NCBI GenBank assembly: GCA_949300345.1
Contig: CASGDR010000007.1
Location: 105,222 to 169,221, forward strand
DNA from: an uncultured bacterium
GTDB taxonomy: Bacteria > Bacillota_I > Bacilli_A > RFN20 > CAG-826
Length of the DNA: 64,000 nucleotides
Reading direction: 5' to 3'
The position numbers and the translations under genes are program-made. Below, in pieces: positions 19,573 to 28,576 of the stretch. Below the pieces are notes generated by a model. It did not search any database, was not told the origin of the DNA, and saw only the letters and a program-made list of their open reading frames with translations. The stretch's first letter is position 1. The number at the start of each line of letters is the position of its first letter.

Positions 19573-20295
19573 ATGGCAGAAGAAAAGAAAGTAGCCGCCA
19601 AGGCCCCCGCCAAGAAGGCCCCGGCCAAGAAGGCCGCCGCCCCCAAGGCCCCCAAGGCCACCGCCAAGGTCGAAGAGGCCAAGGCCGAAGTCAAAGCCGA
19701 AGCCAAGAAGGCCCCGGCCAAGAAGGCGTCCAAGGGCAACAAGAAGCCCGTCGTGGCCTCAAGGCTCCACGAAAAATACACTAACGAAGTGGTCCCGACC
19801 CTCATCAAGGAATTCGGATACACCTCTTCCATGCAGGCCCCCCGCCTCGAGAAGATCGTCATCAACATCGGCGTCGGGGATGCCACCCAAAACGAAAAGG
19901 CGCTCGAGGATTCGGTGGCCGAACTAGCCACCATCACCGGCCAGAAGCCGGTGGTCACCCGCGCCAAGAAGTCGGTCGCTTCCTTCAAACTGAGGGAAGG
20001 GCAGGCCATCGGCTGCAAGGTCACCCTGCGCGGCCTTAGGATGTACGACTTCTTCGACAAGCTGGTTTCCATCTCTCTTCCCCGCGTCCGCGACTTCCGT
20101 GGCGTGAGCAAGACCGCCTTCGACGGCCATGGCAATTACACCCTGGGCGTCAAGGAACAGCTCATTTTCCCCGAGATCGACTACGACAAGGTCAACAAGA
20201 TCAGGGGCATGGACGTGGTCATCGTTACCACCGCCCAAAGCGATAGGGAAGCCGAAGCCCTTCTAAGGGAACTCGGCATGCCCTTCAGGAGGTAA
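19573..20295 (+). CDS. rplE: Ribosomal protein L5 with N-terminal Ala/Lys/Pro extension
   Basis: Binds 5S rRNA in the central protuberance. 240 residues against about 180. The core starts near residue 60 ([19 protein letters not shown]); before it lies a repetitive KAPAKK-type stretch resembling histone-like or HU tails. The core is complete to the C-terminus (RELGMPFRR). Confidence 0.97.
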   Translation: MAEEKKVAAKAPAKKAPAKKAAAPKAPKATAKVEEAKAEVKAEAKKAPAKKASKGNKKPVVASRLHEKYTNEVVPTLIKEFGYTSSMQAPRLEKIVINIGVGDATQNEKALEDSVAELATITGQKPVVTRAKKSVASFKLREGQAIGCKVTLRGLRMYDFFDKLVSISLPRVRDFRGVSKTAFDGHGNYTLGVKEQLIFPEIDYDKVNKIRGMDVVIVTTAQSDREAEALLRELGMPFRR

Positions 20296-20299
20296 GGAC

Positions 20300-20485
20300 A
20301 TGGCCAAGACCAGCCTTAAGGTAAAAGCCGCCCGCAAGCAGAAGTTCGCGGTGCGCCAATATTCCCGCTGCAGCCGCTGCGGACGTCCCCACGGGGTCAT
20401 CCGCAAGTTCGGTCTCTGCCGCATCTGCCTGAGGGAACTCGCCTACAAGGGCCAGATCCCCGGCATGAAGAAAGCCAGTTGGTAA
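20300..20485 (+). CDS. rpsZ: Ribosomal protein S14, zinc-binding type
   Basis: 61 residues, the short S14 form. Two CxxC pairs (CSRCGRPHG and LCRICLREL) ligate zinc. The C-terminus IPGMKKASW is the family ending. Five bases after rplE. Confidence 0.98.
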   Translation: MAKTSLKVKAARKQKFAVRQYSRCSRCGRPHGVIRKFGLCRICLRELAYKGQIPGMKKASW

Positions 20486-20500
20486 AGGAGGATATAGTCA

Positions 20501-20896
20501 ATGAACGCAGATCCAATCGCCGATATGCTCACCCGTATCCGCAACGCCAACGCGCTGCGCTACGAGTCCGTATCGCTGCCTTATAGCAAAATGAAGGCCT
20601 CCATCGCCGAAATCCTCAAGCGCGAAGGCTACCTCGAAGAGGTGGCTAGCGTTGGGGAAGGGGCGAAGAAGACCCTCGAACTCACCCTCAAGTACGGCCC
20701 CAAGGGCGAACGCGTCATCTCCGGACTGAAGAGAATCTCCAAGCCCGGCCTCCGCATCACCGTCCAGGCCGACAAGATGCCCAAGGTCCTCGGAGGACTC
20801 GGCATCGCCATCGTCTCGACCAGCAAGGGACTGCTCACCGATTCGGAAGCCCGCAGGGCCAAGGTCGGCGGGGAAGTCATCTGCTACGTCTATTAA
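20501..20896 (+). CDS. rpsH: Ribosomal protein S8
   Basis: Central-domain 16S-binding protein; in E. coli it represses the spc operon. 131 residues, normal; starts [14 protein letters not shown] and ends with GGEVICYVY. Confidence 0.98.
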   Translation: MNADPIADMLTRIRNANALRYESVSLPYSKMKASIAEILKREGYLEEVASVGEGAKKTLELTLKYGPKGERVISGLKRISKPGLRITVQADKMPKVLGGLGIAIVSTSKGLLTDSEARRAKVGGEVICYVY

Positions 20897-20908
20897 GGAG
20901 AGAGAACA

Positions 20909-21457
20909 ATGTCACGTGTCGGATTGAAACCCGTAACTCTTCCGGAAGGCGTCACCGTCATCCAAAATGGGGACGTCGTCTCCGTCAAAGGCCCCAAAGG
21001 CGAATTAAGCGTCAGGATCCATCCTGCCGTCAGCGTCAAGGTGGAAGACGGAGTGCTCACCTCCACGGTCGATGAGTCCGTGGACAATGCCGGTGCCTAC
21101 CACGGCACCGCCATGGCCAACATCCATAACGCCGTCGTCGGCGTCTCCAAGCTTTGGAGCAAGGAGTTGGAAATCAACGGCATCGGCTACCGTGCCGCCA
21201 TGAGGGGCAACGATATCGTCCTCTCGCTAGGCTTCTCCCACGAAGTGGTGGTCAGCCCCATCGGAAGCACCAAGATCGTCCTAAAGGACGAAACCCATAT
21301 CACCGTGGAAGGGATCGACAAGCAGGAGGTCGGACAGACCGCTGCCCTCATCCACGACGTCCGCCGGCCCGAGCCCTATGGTGGCAAAGGCGTCAAGTAC
21401 AAGGACGAAGTCATCATCCGCAAGATCGGCAAGCGCGCTACCGGCAGCAAGAAGTAA
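20909..21457 (+). CDS. rplF: Ribosomal protein L6
   Basis: Two-domain large-subunit protein near the GTPase-associated centre. 182 residues, normal. C-terminal family signature RRPEPYGGKGVKY is present. Confidence 0.98.
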   Translation: MSRVGLKPVTLPEGVTVIQNGDVVSVKGPKGELSVRIHPAVSVKVEDGVLTSTVDESVDNAGAYHGTAMANIHNAVVGVSKLWSKELEINGIGYRAAMRGNDIVLSLGFSHEVVVSPIGSTKIVLKDETHITVEGIDKQEVGQTAALIHDVRRPEPYGGKGVKYKDEVIIRKIGKRATGSKK

Positions 21458-21468
21458 GGAGTCTATCA

Positions 21469-21825
21469 ATGATCAAGAAAGAATCCCGCAATGCCCTAAG
21501 GGAACGCCGCCATATCCGGCTCAGGAAGCACCTCAAGGGTACCTCCGAAGCCCCCAGGCTGGCCGTCTACCGCAGCAACCGCCACATCGAGTGCCAGCTG
21601 ATCGACGATAGCAAGGGCATCACCCTCTGCTCCTCGGGCTCGACCCAGCTCAAGCTCGAGCATGGCAACAACATCGAAGCCGCCCGCAAAGTGGGCGCCG
21701 ACATCGCCGCCAAGGCCCTGAAACTGGACATCAAGAAGGTCGTCTATGACCGTGGCGGCTATGCCTACCACGGCAGGGTTGCCGCCCTCGCCGATGCCGC
21801 CAGGGAAGGCGGACTCGAGTTCTAG
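21469..21825 (+). CDS. rplR: Ribosomal protein L18
   Basis: 5S rRNA-binding protein. 118 residues from the ATG at 21469 (MIKKESRNALRERRHIRLR), which is the family start with AAGGAG upstream; the open frame extends upstream but overlaps rplF and has no homology. Ends AALADAAREGGLEF as expected. Confidence 0.97.
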   Translation: MIKKESRNALRERRHIRLRKHLKGTSEAPRLAVYRSNRHIECQLIDDSKGITLCSSGSTQLKLEHGNNIEAARKVGADIAAKALKLDIKKVVYDRGGYAYHGRVAALADAAREGGLEF

Positions 21826-21834
21826 GAGCTAACT

Positions 21835-22554
21835 ATGGAAGAAACCAAGAAAACCGAAGCTGCCCCCGCCGAGGCCAAGAAAGAGGCCCCCAGGAGCGGC
21901 AACCGCAACTACGAACCCCACGGCTCTTATTCCTCGGGCCGTCCCGGCGACCGCAAATACGGCGACCGCAAAGGCCGTCCCGGCGAACGCCGCGGCGGAC
22001 GCGGAGGCTTCCGCGGGGACCGCATGGACGACTATAAGGACAAGGTCGTCGACATCAACCGCGTCAGCAAGACCGTATCCGGCGGCAAGCACATGCGCTT
22101 CGACGCCCTCGTGGTAGTCGGAGACGGACAGGGCAAGTATGGCTTCGCCATGGCCAAGTCCGGCGAAGTGCCCGACGCCATCAAGAAGGCCCTGACTGCC
22201 GCCAAAAAGAGGATGCACAAGATCCACCTCGTCCGCGGCGGGACCATCGCCCACGAAGTGGTGGGTGTCTACGGCTCGACCAAGGTCACCCTCAAGCCGG
22301 CCCCGGCCGGCACCGGAATCATCGCCGGCGGCGCCGTGCGTGCCGTCGTCGAACTCGCCGGCATCAAAAACGTCGTCAGCAAGGTCAATGGTTCCCGCAC
22401 CCGCATCAATGTGATCAGGGCCACCTCGGCCGCCCTTGATAGCCTCAAGGAATACAACACCGTCATGGTGCTGCGCGGCAAGAAGAGCCCCGAGGAAATC
22501 AAAGCCAAGCGCGAGCCCAAGGCCACTAGGCCCGAGGCCAAGGAAGGGGAATAA
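21835..22554 (+). CDS. rpsE: Ribosomal protein S5 with Gly/Arg-rich N-terminal extension
   Basis: Decoding-fidelity protein of the small subunit. 239 residues against about 165. The core starts near residue 64 ([20 protein letters not shown]). The extension is first Lys/Glu/Ala-rich, then Arg/Gly-rich (an RGG-like stretch around residues 35-62), a composition typical of disordered RNA-binding tails. Directly followed by rplO: rpmD (L30), which usually sits between them, is not there. Confidence 0.97.
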   Translation: MEETKKTEAAPAEAKKEAPRSGNRNYEPHGSYSSGRPGDRKYGDRKGRPGERRGGRGGFRGDRMDDYKDKVVDINRVSKTVSGGKHMRFDALVVVGDGQGKYGFAMAKSGEVPDAIKKALTAAKKRMHKIHLVRGGTIAHEVVGVYGSTKVTLKPAPAGTGIIAGGAVRAVVELAGIKNVVSKVNGSRTRINVIRATSAALDSLKEYNTVMVLRGKKSPEEIKAKREPKATRPEAKEGE

Positions 22555-22556
22555 CC

Positions 22557-22997
22557 ATGGACCTATCTACACTTGAAAACGCCAAGGGCGCCAAGAAGGC
22601 CAAGTTCCGCAAGGGACAGGGCCGGGCCACCGGAAACGGCAAGACCTGCGGCAAAGGCAACAAAGGCCAAGGTGCCCACAACCACACCAAGAAGAACGGC
22701 TTCGAAGGCGGACAATTGCCCTATGCGCGCCGCATCCCGAAGTTCGGCTTCAAAAACATCAACCGCAAGGAATTCTCCATCGTTTCTTTGGACAAACTCA
22801 ATGTCTTCGAGGACGGCGCCGAGGTCAATCCCACCATCCTCATCGAAAAGGGACTGGTGAAAAAGAGCCTCTCAGGGGTTAAAATCCTTGCCGGCGGGAA
22901 GTTGGAGAAGAAACTCAATGTCTCCGCCAATGCCTTTAGTGCCTCGGCCAAGAAGGCCATCGAGGACCTCGGAGGGTCAGCTAAGACCATCGACTGA
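22557..22997 (+). CDS. rplO: Ribosomal protein L15
   Basis: Late-assembly large-subunit protein. 146 residues; Gly/Lys-rich first third ([20 protein letters not shown]) and folded C-terminal half. It starts two bases after rpsE, and its stop overlaps the secY start by one base. Confidence 0.97.
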   Translation: MDLSTLENAKGAKKAKFRKGQGRATGNGKTCGKGNKGQGAHNHTKKNGFEGGQLPYARRIPKFGFKNINRKEFSIVSLDKLNVFEDGAEVNPTILIEKGLVKKSLSGVKILAGGKLEKKLNVSANAFSASAKKAIEDLGGSAKTID

Positions 22998-24361
22998 TGA
23001 AAAAGTTCGTCTCGATCTTCAAAAACAAGGAAATCGTCAACCGCATTTTCTTCACGATCATCATCATTTTCGTGATTAGGATCGGGGCGGCAGTCACCGT
23101 CCCCGGGGTCACCGTCTCCGACGAGCTCAGCCAAATGATGAATTCAGGCAACTCCCTGGCCATCATGAACCTGCTCGGCGGCGGGGCGCTCTCGAATTTC
23201 TCGATATTTGCCCTTGGCGTATCCCCATACATCACGGCGCAGATCATCATCTCGCTACTATCCAAAAACGTCCTGCCTGCGCTTACCGAGTTAAGCAAGC
23301 AAGGCGAATACGGGCGCAAAAAGACGGAGATGGCTACCCGCTACCTCACCCTGCTTCTGGGTGCGGTGCAGGCCTATGGCATCATCCGGACCATGGAAAA
23401 TAGCGACTACATCTCCCTCAACGGCTCGGGCGACTTCTGGAACTATGCCTACTTGGTCACCGTGCTTCTAGCCGGGGCCATGCTCACCATGTGGCTGGGC
23501 GACCAGATCACCGTAAAGGGCCTAGGCAACGGCATTTCCGTCATCATCTTCGCCGGTTGCATCCAGTCGCTTCCAAGCCAAGTGACCGGAGCCTGGACCA
23601 AGTGGATCAGCGGCAACGCCTCCCATGGCTCCAGCGACATGATCAGGGGCGGCTTCCAGTTCGCCCTATACATATTGGCCATGGTCTTCATCGTCGGCTT
23701 CGTCGTCTTCATCGAACTAAGCCGCCGCAAGATCCCGGTCCAGCACGCCGGAAAGTCGGGTCAGACCGCTTCGATGAGCAAGGCTTCCTTCTTGCCCATC
23801 AAACTGAACTCCGCCGGCGTCATCCCCGTCATCTTCGCCAGCGCCCTGATGGCCGCCCCCAGCGTCATCGCCTCGTTTATCTCAAGCGAAGCGGCCAACG
23901 CCCAGTGGCTGACCATCTTCAATTACAATGAGACTTGGCGCTATGAGGGCTTCAACAACACCCATTGGTACATGCCATGGGGCCTACTGATATACCTGGT
24001 ACTGGTCATCGCCTTTACCTTCTTCTATGCCTCGATGCAGATCGATCCGGAACAGCTAGCCGAAAACTTCCAGAAGAACGGCTCCTACATTCCGGGCATC
24101 CGTCCGGGCAAGGAGACGGAACGCTACGTGGCCAAGATCCTCAACAGGGTCACCTGCATCGGTGCCATCGCCCTTGCCTTCGTGGCGGGCCTACCCATCG
24201 TCTTGACCCTCGCCAACGCCTTCGACGGGGATAGCACCCTCGCCATCGGCGGTACCGGGCTCATCATCATCGTCGGCGTAGCCATCGAGCTCAACAACCA
24301 GATCGACGGCCTATTAGCCGGCAAGACCTACCAAGAAGCGAAAGGAGCTACCGCAAGATGA
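22997..24361 (+). CDS. secY: Protein translocase subunit SecY
   Basis: Channel-forming subunit of the Sec translocase in the cytoplasmic membrane. 454 residues with ten hydrophobic segments; family stretches include GALSNFSIFALGVSPYITAQ in the second helix region and YVAKILNRVTCIGA in the second half. Its partner SecE is encoded at 45027-45221. It overlaps adk by four bases. Confidence 0.98.
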   Translation: MKKFVSIFKNKEIVNRIFFTIIIIFVIRIGAAVTVPGVTVSDELSQMMNSGNSLAIMNLLGGGALSNFSIFALGVSPYITAQIIISLLSKNVLPALTELSKQGEYGRKKTEMATRYLTLLLGAVQAYGIIRTMENSDYISLNGSGDFWNYAYLVTVLLAGAMLTMWLGDQITVKGLGNGISVIIFAGCIQSLPSQVTGAWTKWISGNASHGSSDMIRGGFQFALYILAMVFIVGFVVFIELSRRKIPVQHAGKSGQTASMSKASFLPIKLNSAGVIPVIFASALMAAPSVIASFISSEAANAQWLTIFNYNETWRYEGFNNTHWYMPWGLLIYLVLVIAFTFFYASMQIDPEQLAENFQKNGSYIPGIRPGKETERYVAKILNRVTCIGAIALAFVAGLPIVLTLANAFDGDSTLAIGGTGLIIIVGVAIELNNQIDGLLAGKTYQEAKGATAR

Positions 24362-25008
24362 AGAACATCATCCTCATGGGGCCTCCGGGCGCCGGAAAGG
24401 GCACCCAGGCCACCGACTTGGTGGACCGCTACAAGATCCCCCATATCTCCACGGGCGACATGTTCCGCGAGGCCATCGCCAACAAGACCGAACTCGGACT
24501 CAAGGCCCAGGCCATCATCGAGCGGGGCGACCTGGTTCCCGATGACGTGACCGTAGCCTTGGTCAAGGATCGTCTGAGCCAACCCGACTGCGCTAACGGC
24601 TATCTACTAGATGGCTTCCCGCGCACCATCCCGCAGGCCGAGGCCCTAGAAGAGATCGGAAAGCAGATCGGCCGTCCCGTAAACCTCGTCATCAACATCG
24701 AGGTACCCCAGGACATACTTCTTGATAGGATCGCCGGCCGCAGGGTCTGCCCCCAGTGCGGGGCTTCCTACCATGTCCGTAACATGCCGCCTCATAAAGA
24801 AGGGGTCTGCGACCGCTGCGGGCACGAGCTCATCCAGCGCAAGGACGACAATGCCGAGTCCTTCAAGATCCGCCTTGAAAACTACGACAAGTCGACCGCG
24901 CCCCTCATCGGGTTCTACAAGGAACTTGGTCTACTTAAGTCCTATGACGGGACCGGCGGAAAGGCTAGGCTACAGAAGGAACTCTTCGAAACCCTCGATA
25001 ATCTATGA
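24358..25008 (+). CDS. adk: Adenylate kinase, zinc-lid type
   Basis: Balances AMP, ADP and ATP. 216 residues, long-lid form. P-loop GPPGAGKGTQA at residues 7-17; the lid has two CxxC pairs (CPQC and CDRC, near residues 130-153), so it should bind zinc. Overlaps secY and map by four bases each. Confidence 0.98.
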   Translation: MKNIILMGPPGAGKGTQATDLVDRYKIPHISTGDMFREAIANKTELGLKAQAIIERGDLVPDDVTVALVKDRLSQPDCANGYLLDGFPRTIPQAEALEEIGKQIGRPVNLVINIEVPQDILLDRIAGRRVCPQCGASYHVRNMPPHKEGVCDRCGHELIQRKDDNAESFKIRLENYDKSTAPLIGFYKELGLLKSYDGTGGKARLQKELFETLDNL

Positions 25009-25769
25009 TCATCATCAAGTCGGAGCGGGAAATCGCCCTGATGCGCGAAGCAGGCTATATCCTCTCCGACATGTTCGAGGAATTAGCAAAGCACGTAAAG
25101 CCTGGGGTCTCGACCCTTGAGCTAGATGCGATTGCCGCCAAATTCGCAAAGGATAGGGGAGCCTCGATGGCCGAACTCGGCTATCAAGGCTATCCCGCCT
25201 CCATCTGCGCTTCGATAAACGACACCATCCTGCACGGGATCCCTTCCAAGAAGGAGGTCCTCAAGGACGGGGACATCATCAGCCTTGACATCGTGGTTAG
25301 GAAAAACGGCTACTGCGCCGATGCCTGCCGCACCTACATGGTGGGGGAGGTCTCCAGTAGGGCCAAAGCCATCGTCGAGGCTGCCGAAAGCGCCTTCTAC
25401 GCGGGCCTGAAGTTCCTAAAGCCGGGCAACCGGCTCGGGGACGTGCAGCACGCGATAGGGATGCACGCTAGATCCAAAGGCTATTTCGTCCCCCGCGACT
25501 ATACGGGGCACGGGATCGGAAGGGACATGCATGAAGATCCCTATATCCCCAACTATGGCAATCCCGGGACCGGCATCCGCCTGCGTCCGGGGATGACCCT
25601 GGCCATCGAACCGATGCTTCTGGAATTCTCCGAGAAGACCTATGTGACGGAGGATGGCTGGACCGTGAAGAGTTCCCTGGGGGGATTGACCTCCCATTAC
25701 GAGAACACCCTCGCCATTACCGAGGACGGTTACGAGATCCTCACCATAAGAAAGGAGAAGGAAGCTTGA
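25005..25769 (+). CDS. map: Methionine aminopeptidase type I
   Basis: Removes the N-terminal Met. 254 residues, catalytic domain only. Metal-site stretches: [20 protein letters not shown] (first Asp), [12 protein letters not shown] (His), and the two Glu in AIEPMLLE and [10 protein letters not shown]. The SD-like AAAGGAGAAGG at its 3' end serves infA. Confidence 0.97.
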   Translation: MIIIKSEREIALMREAGYILSDMFEELAKHVKPGVSTLELDAIAAKFAKDRGASMAELGYQGYPASICASINDTILHGIPSKKEVLKDGDIISLDIVVRKNGYCADACRTYMVGEVSSRAKAIVEAAESAFYAGLKFLKPGNRLGDVQHAIGMHARSKGYFVPRDYTGHGIGRDMHEDPYIPNYGNPGTGIRLRPGMTLAIEPMLLEFSEKTYVTEDGWTVKSSLGGLTSHYENTLAITEDGYEILTIRKEKEA

Positions 25770-25987
25770 GCAAAGACGATTGCATCGAAGTCGAAGCCAC
25801 GGTGTTGGAAAACCTACCCAACGCCCAATTCAAGGTGAAACTTGCCAACGGAGCGGTCATCCAAGCCTGCGTTTCGGGCAAAATCCGGATGCATTACATC
25901 CGCATTCTACCCGGCGATAGGGTGACCGTGCAGTTCTCGCCTTACGATCTAACACGCGGGCGAATTACCTTCAGGTACAAGAACTAG
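25766..25987 (+). CDS. infA: Translation initiation factor IF-1, TTG start
   Basis: Binds the 30S A site during initiation. 73 residues, the family length, with a complete S1/OB fold ([22 protein letters not shown]... [20 protein letters not shown]). The start codon is TTG (25766), overlapping the map stop, behind the strong Shine-Dalgarno AAAGGAGAAGG. The familiar GKIRM(H/N)YIRIL stretch is intact. Confidence 0.95.
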   Translation: MSKDDCIEVEATVLENLPNAQFKVKLANGAVIQACVSGKIRMHYIRILPGDRVTVQFSPYDLTRGRITFRYKN

Positions 25988-26013
25988 TACCGCCTTTAAA
26001 GGAGAACATCCAT

Positions 26014-26127
26014 ATGAAAGTCAGACCGTCGGTCAAACCGATCTGCGACAAATGCAAAGTCATCCGCCGCCATGGCAAGGTCATGGTCATCTGCTCCAAT
26101 CCCAAGCACAAGCAGAGGCAAGGATAA
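26014..26127 (+). CDS. rpmJ: Ribosomal protein L36, zinc type
   Basis: 37 residues, [19 protein letters not shown] followed by [18 protein letters not shown]: the C-x2-C-x12-C-x4-H zinc knot of the C+ form. Preceded by AAAGGAGAA. Its place between infA and rpsM is the standard one. Confidence 0.97.
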   Translation: MKVRPSVKPICDKCKVIRRHGKVMVICSNPKHKQRQG

Positions 26128-26144
26128 GAAAGGAACAATAGACA

Positions 26145-26519
26145 ATGGCACGTATTGCCGGGGTTGACATCCCCAACGAGAAAAGGGTCATCATCTCCCT
26201 TACCTACATCTATGGCATCGGTGATTCGACTGCCAAGAAAATCCTCGAAACCACCAAGATCAACGAGGACATCAGGGTCAAGAACCTGACCGATGAGCAG
26301 CTCACCAAGCTCCGCAACGAAGTCGCCAAGTACAAGACCGAAGGCGATCTGCGCCGCGAAGTGGCCCTCAACATCAAGCGCCTGAGCGAAATCGGCTGCT
26401 ACCGTGGCATCCGCCACAAGCGCGGCCTGCCCGTCAGGGGTCAGAGGACCCGCACCAATGCCCGTACCCGCAAGGGCAAGAGGAAGACCATCGCCAACAA
26501 GAAAGAGGCGACCAAGTAA
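26145..26519 (+). CDS. rpsM: Ribosomal protein S13
   Basis: Small-subunit head protein contacting the P-site tRNA and forming bridges to the large subunit. 124 residues; [14 protein letters not shown] at the start, and the basic C-terminal [19 protein letters not shown] is present. Confidence 0.98.
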   Translation: MARIAGVDIPNEKRVIISLTYIYGIGDSTAKKILETTKINEDIRVKNLTDEQLTKLRNEVAKYKTEGDLRREVALNIKRLSEIGCYRGIRHKRGLPVRGQRTRTNARTRKGKRKTIANKKEATK

Positions 26520-26532
26520 GAGGTAAAGGAAA

Positions 26533-26937
26533 ATGGCTGCTACAACCAAGAAGAAGTCCGCCTCTACCCGCAAGAAAAGGGTCAAGCGGACCTATACCAG
26601 GGGCGTGGCCCACGTGCACGCTTCCTTCAACAACACCATCATCACCATCACCGACGTCCAGGGCAACGTGATTGCCTGGAGCTCGGCCGGCGCCCTCGGC
26701 TACCGCGGGGCCAGGAAGGCTACCCCCTTCGCTGCCCAGCTGGCCTCCGAAGCTGCCGCCAAGAGCGCCTTCGACCAGGGCCTGCGCCAGGTCGACGTCG
26801 ATATCAAAGGCCCCGGACCGGGCCGCGAATCCGCCGTCAGGGCCCTCGGCCAGGCCGGCCTTCAGGTCCTCTCCATCACCGACGCCACCCCCGTGCCCCA
26901 TAACGGATGCCGTCCTCCCAAGCGGAGAAGGGGCTAA
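26533..26937 (+). CDS. rpsK: Ribosomal protein S11
   Basis: Platform protein of the small subunit. 134 residues, normal; ends with [16 protein letters not shown], the conserved tail. Confidence 0.98.
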   Translation: MAATTKKKSASTRKKRVKRTYTRGVAHVHASFNNTIITITDVQGNVIAWSSAGALGYRGARKATPFAAQLASEAAAKSAFDQGLRQVDVDIKGPGPGRESAVRALGQAGLQVLSITDATPVPHNGCRPPKRRRG

Positions 26938-26951
26938 TTAGGAGGAACATA

Positions 26952-27950
26952 ATGGCCATCAATGAAAAAGTCGGGGAGGCCAATTTCCCCTCTCCCTTCC
27001 AGCCTCTGAGCTTCTCGATCACCGCCTCTGACGAAACCAGCAACTTCGCTTCTTTCGAGGTCAAGCCGCTGGAGCGCGGCTTCGGCCTTACCCTAGGCAA
27101 TGCCCTGCGCCGGGTGCTGCTTAGCGCCCTGCCGGGCGCCTCGGTCTATGCCGTGGAAATCGAAGGGGTGCGCCATGAGTTCACCGCCATCCCCGGCGTG
27201 GAAGAAGACGTGACCGCCATCATCCTCAATCTGAAGGATCTGGTCCTGAAGATCGATGATCATAGCGGCGAACCCAAGCGCCTAGAGGCCGATTTCAAGG
27301 GCCCGGGCGTCCTCAAGGCCAAGGACCTCACCCTGCCGGCCTTCGTCAGTATCATCAATCCGGAACTGGAAATCGCCCACCTTAGCGAAAACGGCCACAT
27401 CAGGATCCATATCTATGCCGCCAACGGCAGGGGATATGTGACCTCCGAGGCCAACAAGCAGGAGCGCAACATCCAGACCATCGGGATGATCTCCACCGAC
27501 TCCAACTACTCCCCGGTCACCAAGGTGGCCTACTCCATCGAACCCACCCGCGTGGGCCATGATAGCAAGTTCGACTTGCTCCACATGGAAATCACCACCA
27601 ATGGTTCGATCGCTCCCACCGACGCCCTCGCTTTGGCCGCCGAGATGCTCATTGCCCACTTCAACGAGTTCACCAAGCTCGACGAAAAGGTCAAGGAGTT
27701 CAAGATGACCAAGGAAGAGACCAAGGGAGAAGACAACAAACTGCTTGACATGCTCATCGAGGAGCTCGACCTCTCGGTGCGTGCCAACAACTGCCTCAAG
27801 CGCGCGGGCATCTCCACCGTCCTCGAACTGACCCAGAAGTCGGAAGACGAGATGATGAAGGTCCGCAACCTAGGCAAGAAATCGCTCAAGGAAGTCAAGG
27901 ACAAGCTTGCCGCCATCAATTTGCACTTCCGCGACTATGTAGGAGAATAA
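26952..27950 (+). CDS. rpoA: RNA polymerase alpha subunit
   Basis: Scaffold of RNA polymerase. 332 residues from the ATG at 26952, which has TAGGAGGA upstream; an earlier in-frame ATG at 26907 lies inside rpsK and was rejected. N-terminal dimerisation domain (RGFGLTLGNALRRVLLSALPG) and C-terminal DNA-binding domain (VRANNCLKRAGISTVLEL, then LGKKSLKEVKDKL) are both complete. Confidence 0.98.
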   Translation: MAINEKVGEANFPSPFQPLSFSITASDETSNFASFEVKPLERGFGLTLGNALRRVLLSALPGASVYAVEIEGVRHEFTAIPGVEEDVTAIILNLKDLVLKIDDHSGEPKRLEADFKGPGVLKAKDLTLPAFVSIINPELEIAHLSENGHIRIHIYAANGRGYVTSEANKQERNIQTIGMISTDSNYSPVTKVAYSIEPTRVGHDSKFDLLHMEITTNGSIAPTDALALAAEMLIAHFNEFTKLDEKVKEFKMTKEETKGEDNKLLDMLIEELDLSVRANNCLKRAGISTVLELTQKSEDEMMKVRNLGKKSLKEVKDKLAAINLHFRDYVGE

Positions 27951-27951
27951 C

Positions 27952-28350
27952 ATGCCAGCACAAGGAAGAAAGAACGTCCACGGCAAAGCCGGCGTCCGCT
28001 TCAAGGCGGGTTATACCGCCTCCAAACGCAAGGGAATGCTCCGCAACGTGGTTACCGAACTCATCATCCACGAAGAGATCAAGGTGACCTCGGGCGTGGC
28101 GCCTGAAGCCATCAGCCTCTTCGATAGGCTAGTTACCTATGCCAAGAAGGGCGATGTATCCGCCAGGCGCGAAGCCGCCAAGGTCCTCCGTCCGGAGACC
28201 GACGCTAGCGGCAATAGCGCCCTCAATAAGCTCTTCGGTCCCTTGGCCGAGTCCCTCAAGGACCGCCAGGGCGGCTACCTCGAGACCTACAAGCTCGGGG
28301 CTAGGAAGGGCGATAACGCCGAAGTCGTGCTCCTTCGCATCGCGAAGTAG
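27952..28350 (+). CDS. rplQ: Ribosomal protein L17
   Basis: 132 residues, normal; starts near the usual motif RKAHxR region, here KRKGMLRNVVTELIIHEEI, and ends GDNAEVVLLRIAK. Last gene of the cluster, followed by a strong terminator. Confidence 0.96.
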   Translation: MPAQGRKNVHGKAGVRFKAGYTASKRKGMLRNVVTELIIHEEIKVTSGVAPEAISLFDRLVTYAKKGDVSARREAAKVLRPETDASGNSALNKLFGPLAESLKDRQGGYLETYKLGARKGDNAEVVLLRIAK

Positions 28351-28365
28351 ACAATTTAGTCAAAT

Positions 28366-28391
28366 AGGGGAGGGAAAACCCTCCTCTTTTT
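28366..28391 (+). terminator. Terminator of the S10-spc-alpha cluster
   Basis: Nine-pair stem AGGGGAGGG / CCCTCCTCT (one G-T pair) with an AAAA loop and a following run of T. Confidence 0.9.
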
Positions 28392-28493
28392 GCTATGCGT
28401 TTGGTTTTTGCGGGGGATTTTGCCTTTTATGGGCATGTAAACGCGTACATAAGGCCCTGAATAAGCCGCAAAAACCAAGACAAAATATAGCAA
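28390..28493. repeat. Long stepped inverted repeat (cruciform-forming)
   Basis: Nested arms: TTGCTAT (28390-28396) with ATAGCAA (28487-28493); a perfect 13-bp pair TTGGTTTTTGCGG (28401-28413) with CCGCAAAAACCAA (28466-28478); and at the centre ATGTA-AACGCG-TACAT. It is non-coding, between the ribosomal-cluster terminator and the promoter of the next gene. Confidence 0.65.
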
Positions 28494-28502
28494 CCATTGA
28501 TG

Positions 28503-28540
28503 TGAAAGCGCTTCCATTTTAATTTTCGGCGGTTTATATT
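28503..28540 (+). promoter_or_regulatory. cre-like site overlapping a promoter
   Basis: TGAAAGCGCTTCCA (28503-28516) matches the CcpA operator consensus TGWNANCGNTNWCA with one mismatch. It overlaps a weak -35 (TTCCAT, 28512-28517) placed 17 bases before TATATT (28535-28540). If CcpA binds here, it should repress the surface-protein gene at 28577. Confidence 0.55.
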
Positions 28541-28576
28541 TTGTTCATGAATTTCCAAACAGGAGGGAAATCATCG

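Noticed and set aside
26907..26951. Upstream ATG extension of rpoA
   Set aside because: It lies inside rpsK, and the ATG at 26952 has a strong ribosome site and matches the family start.
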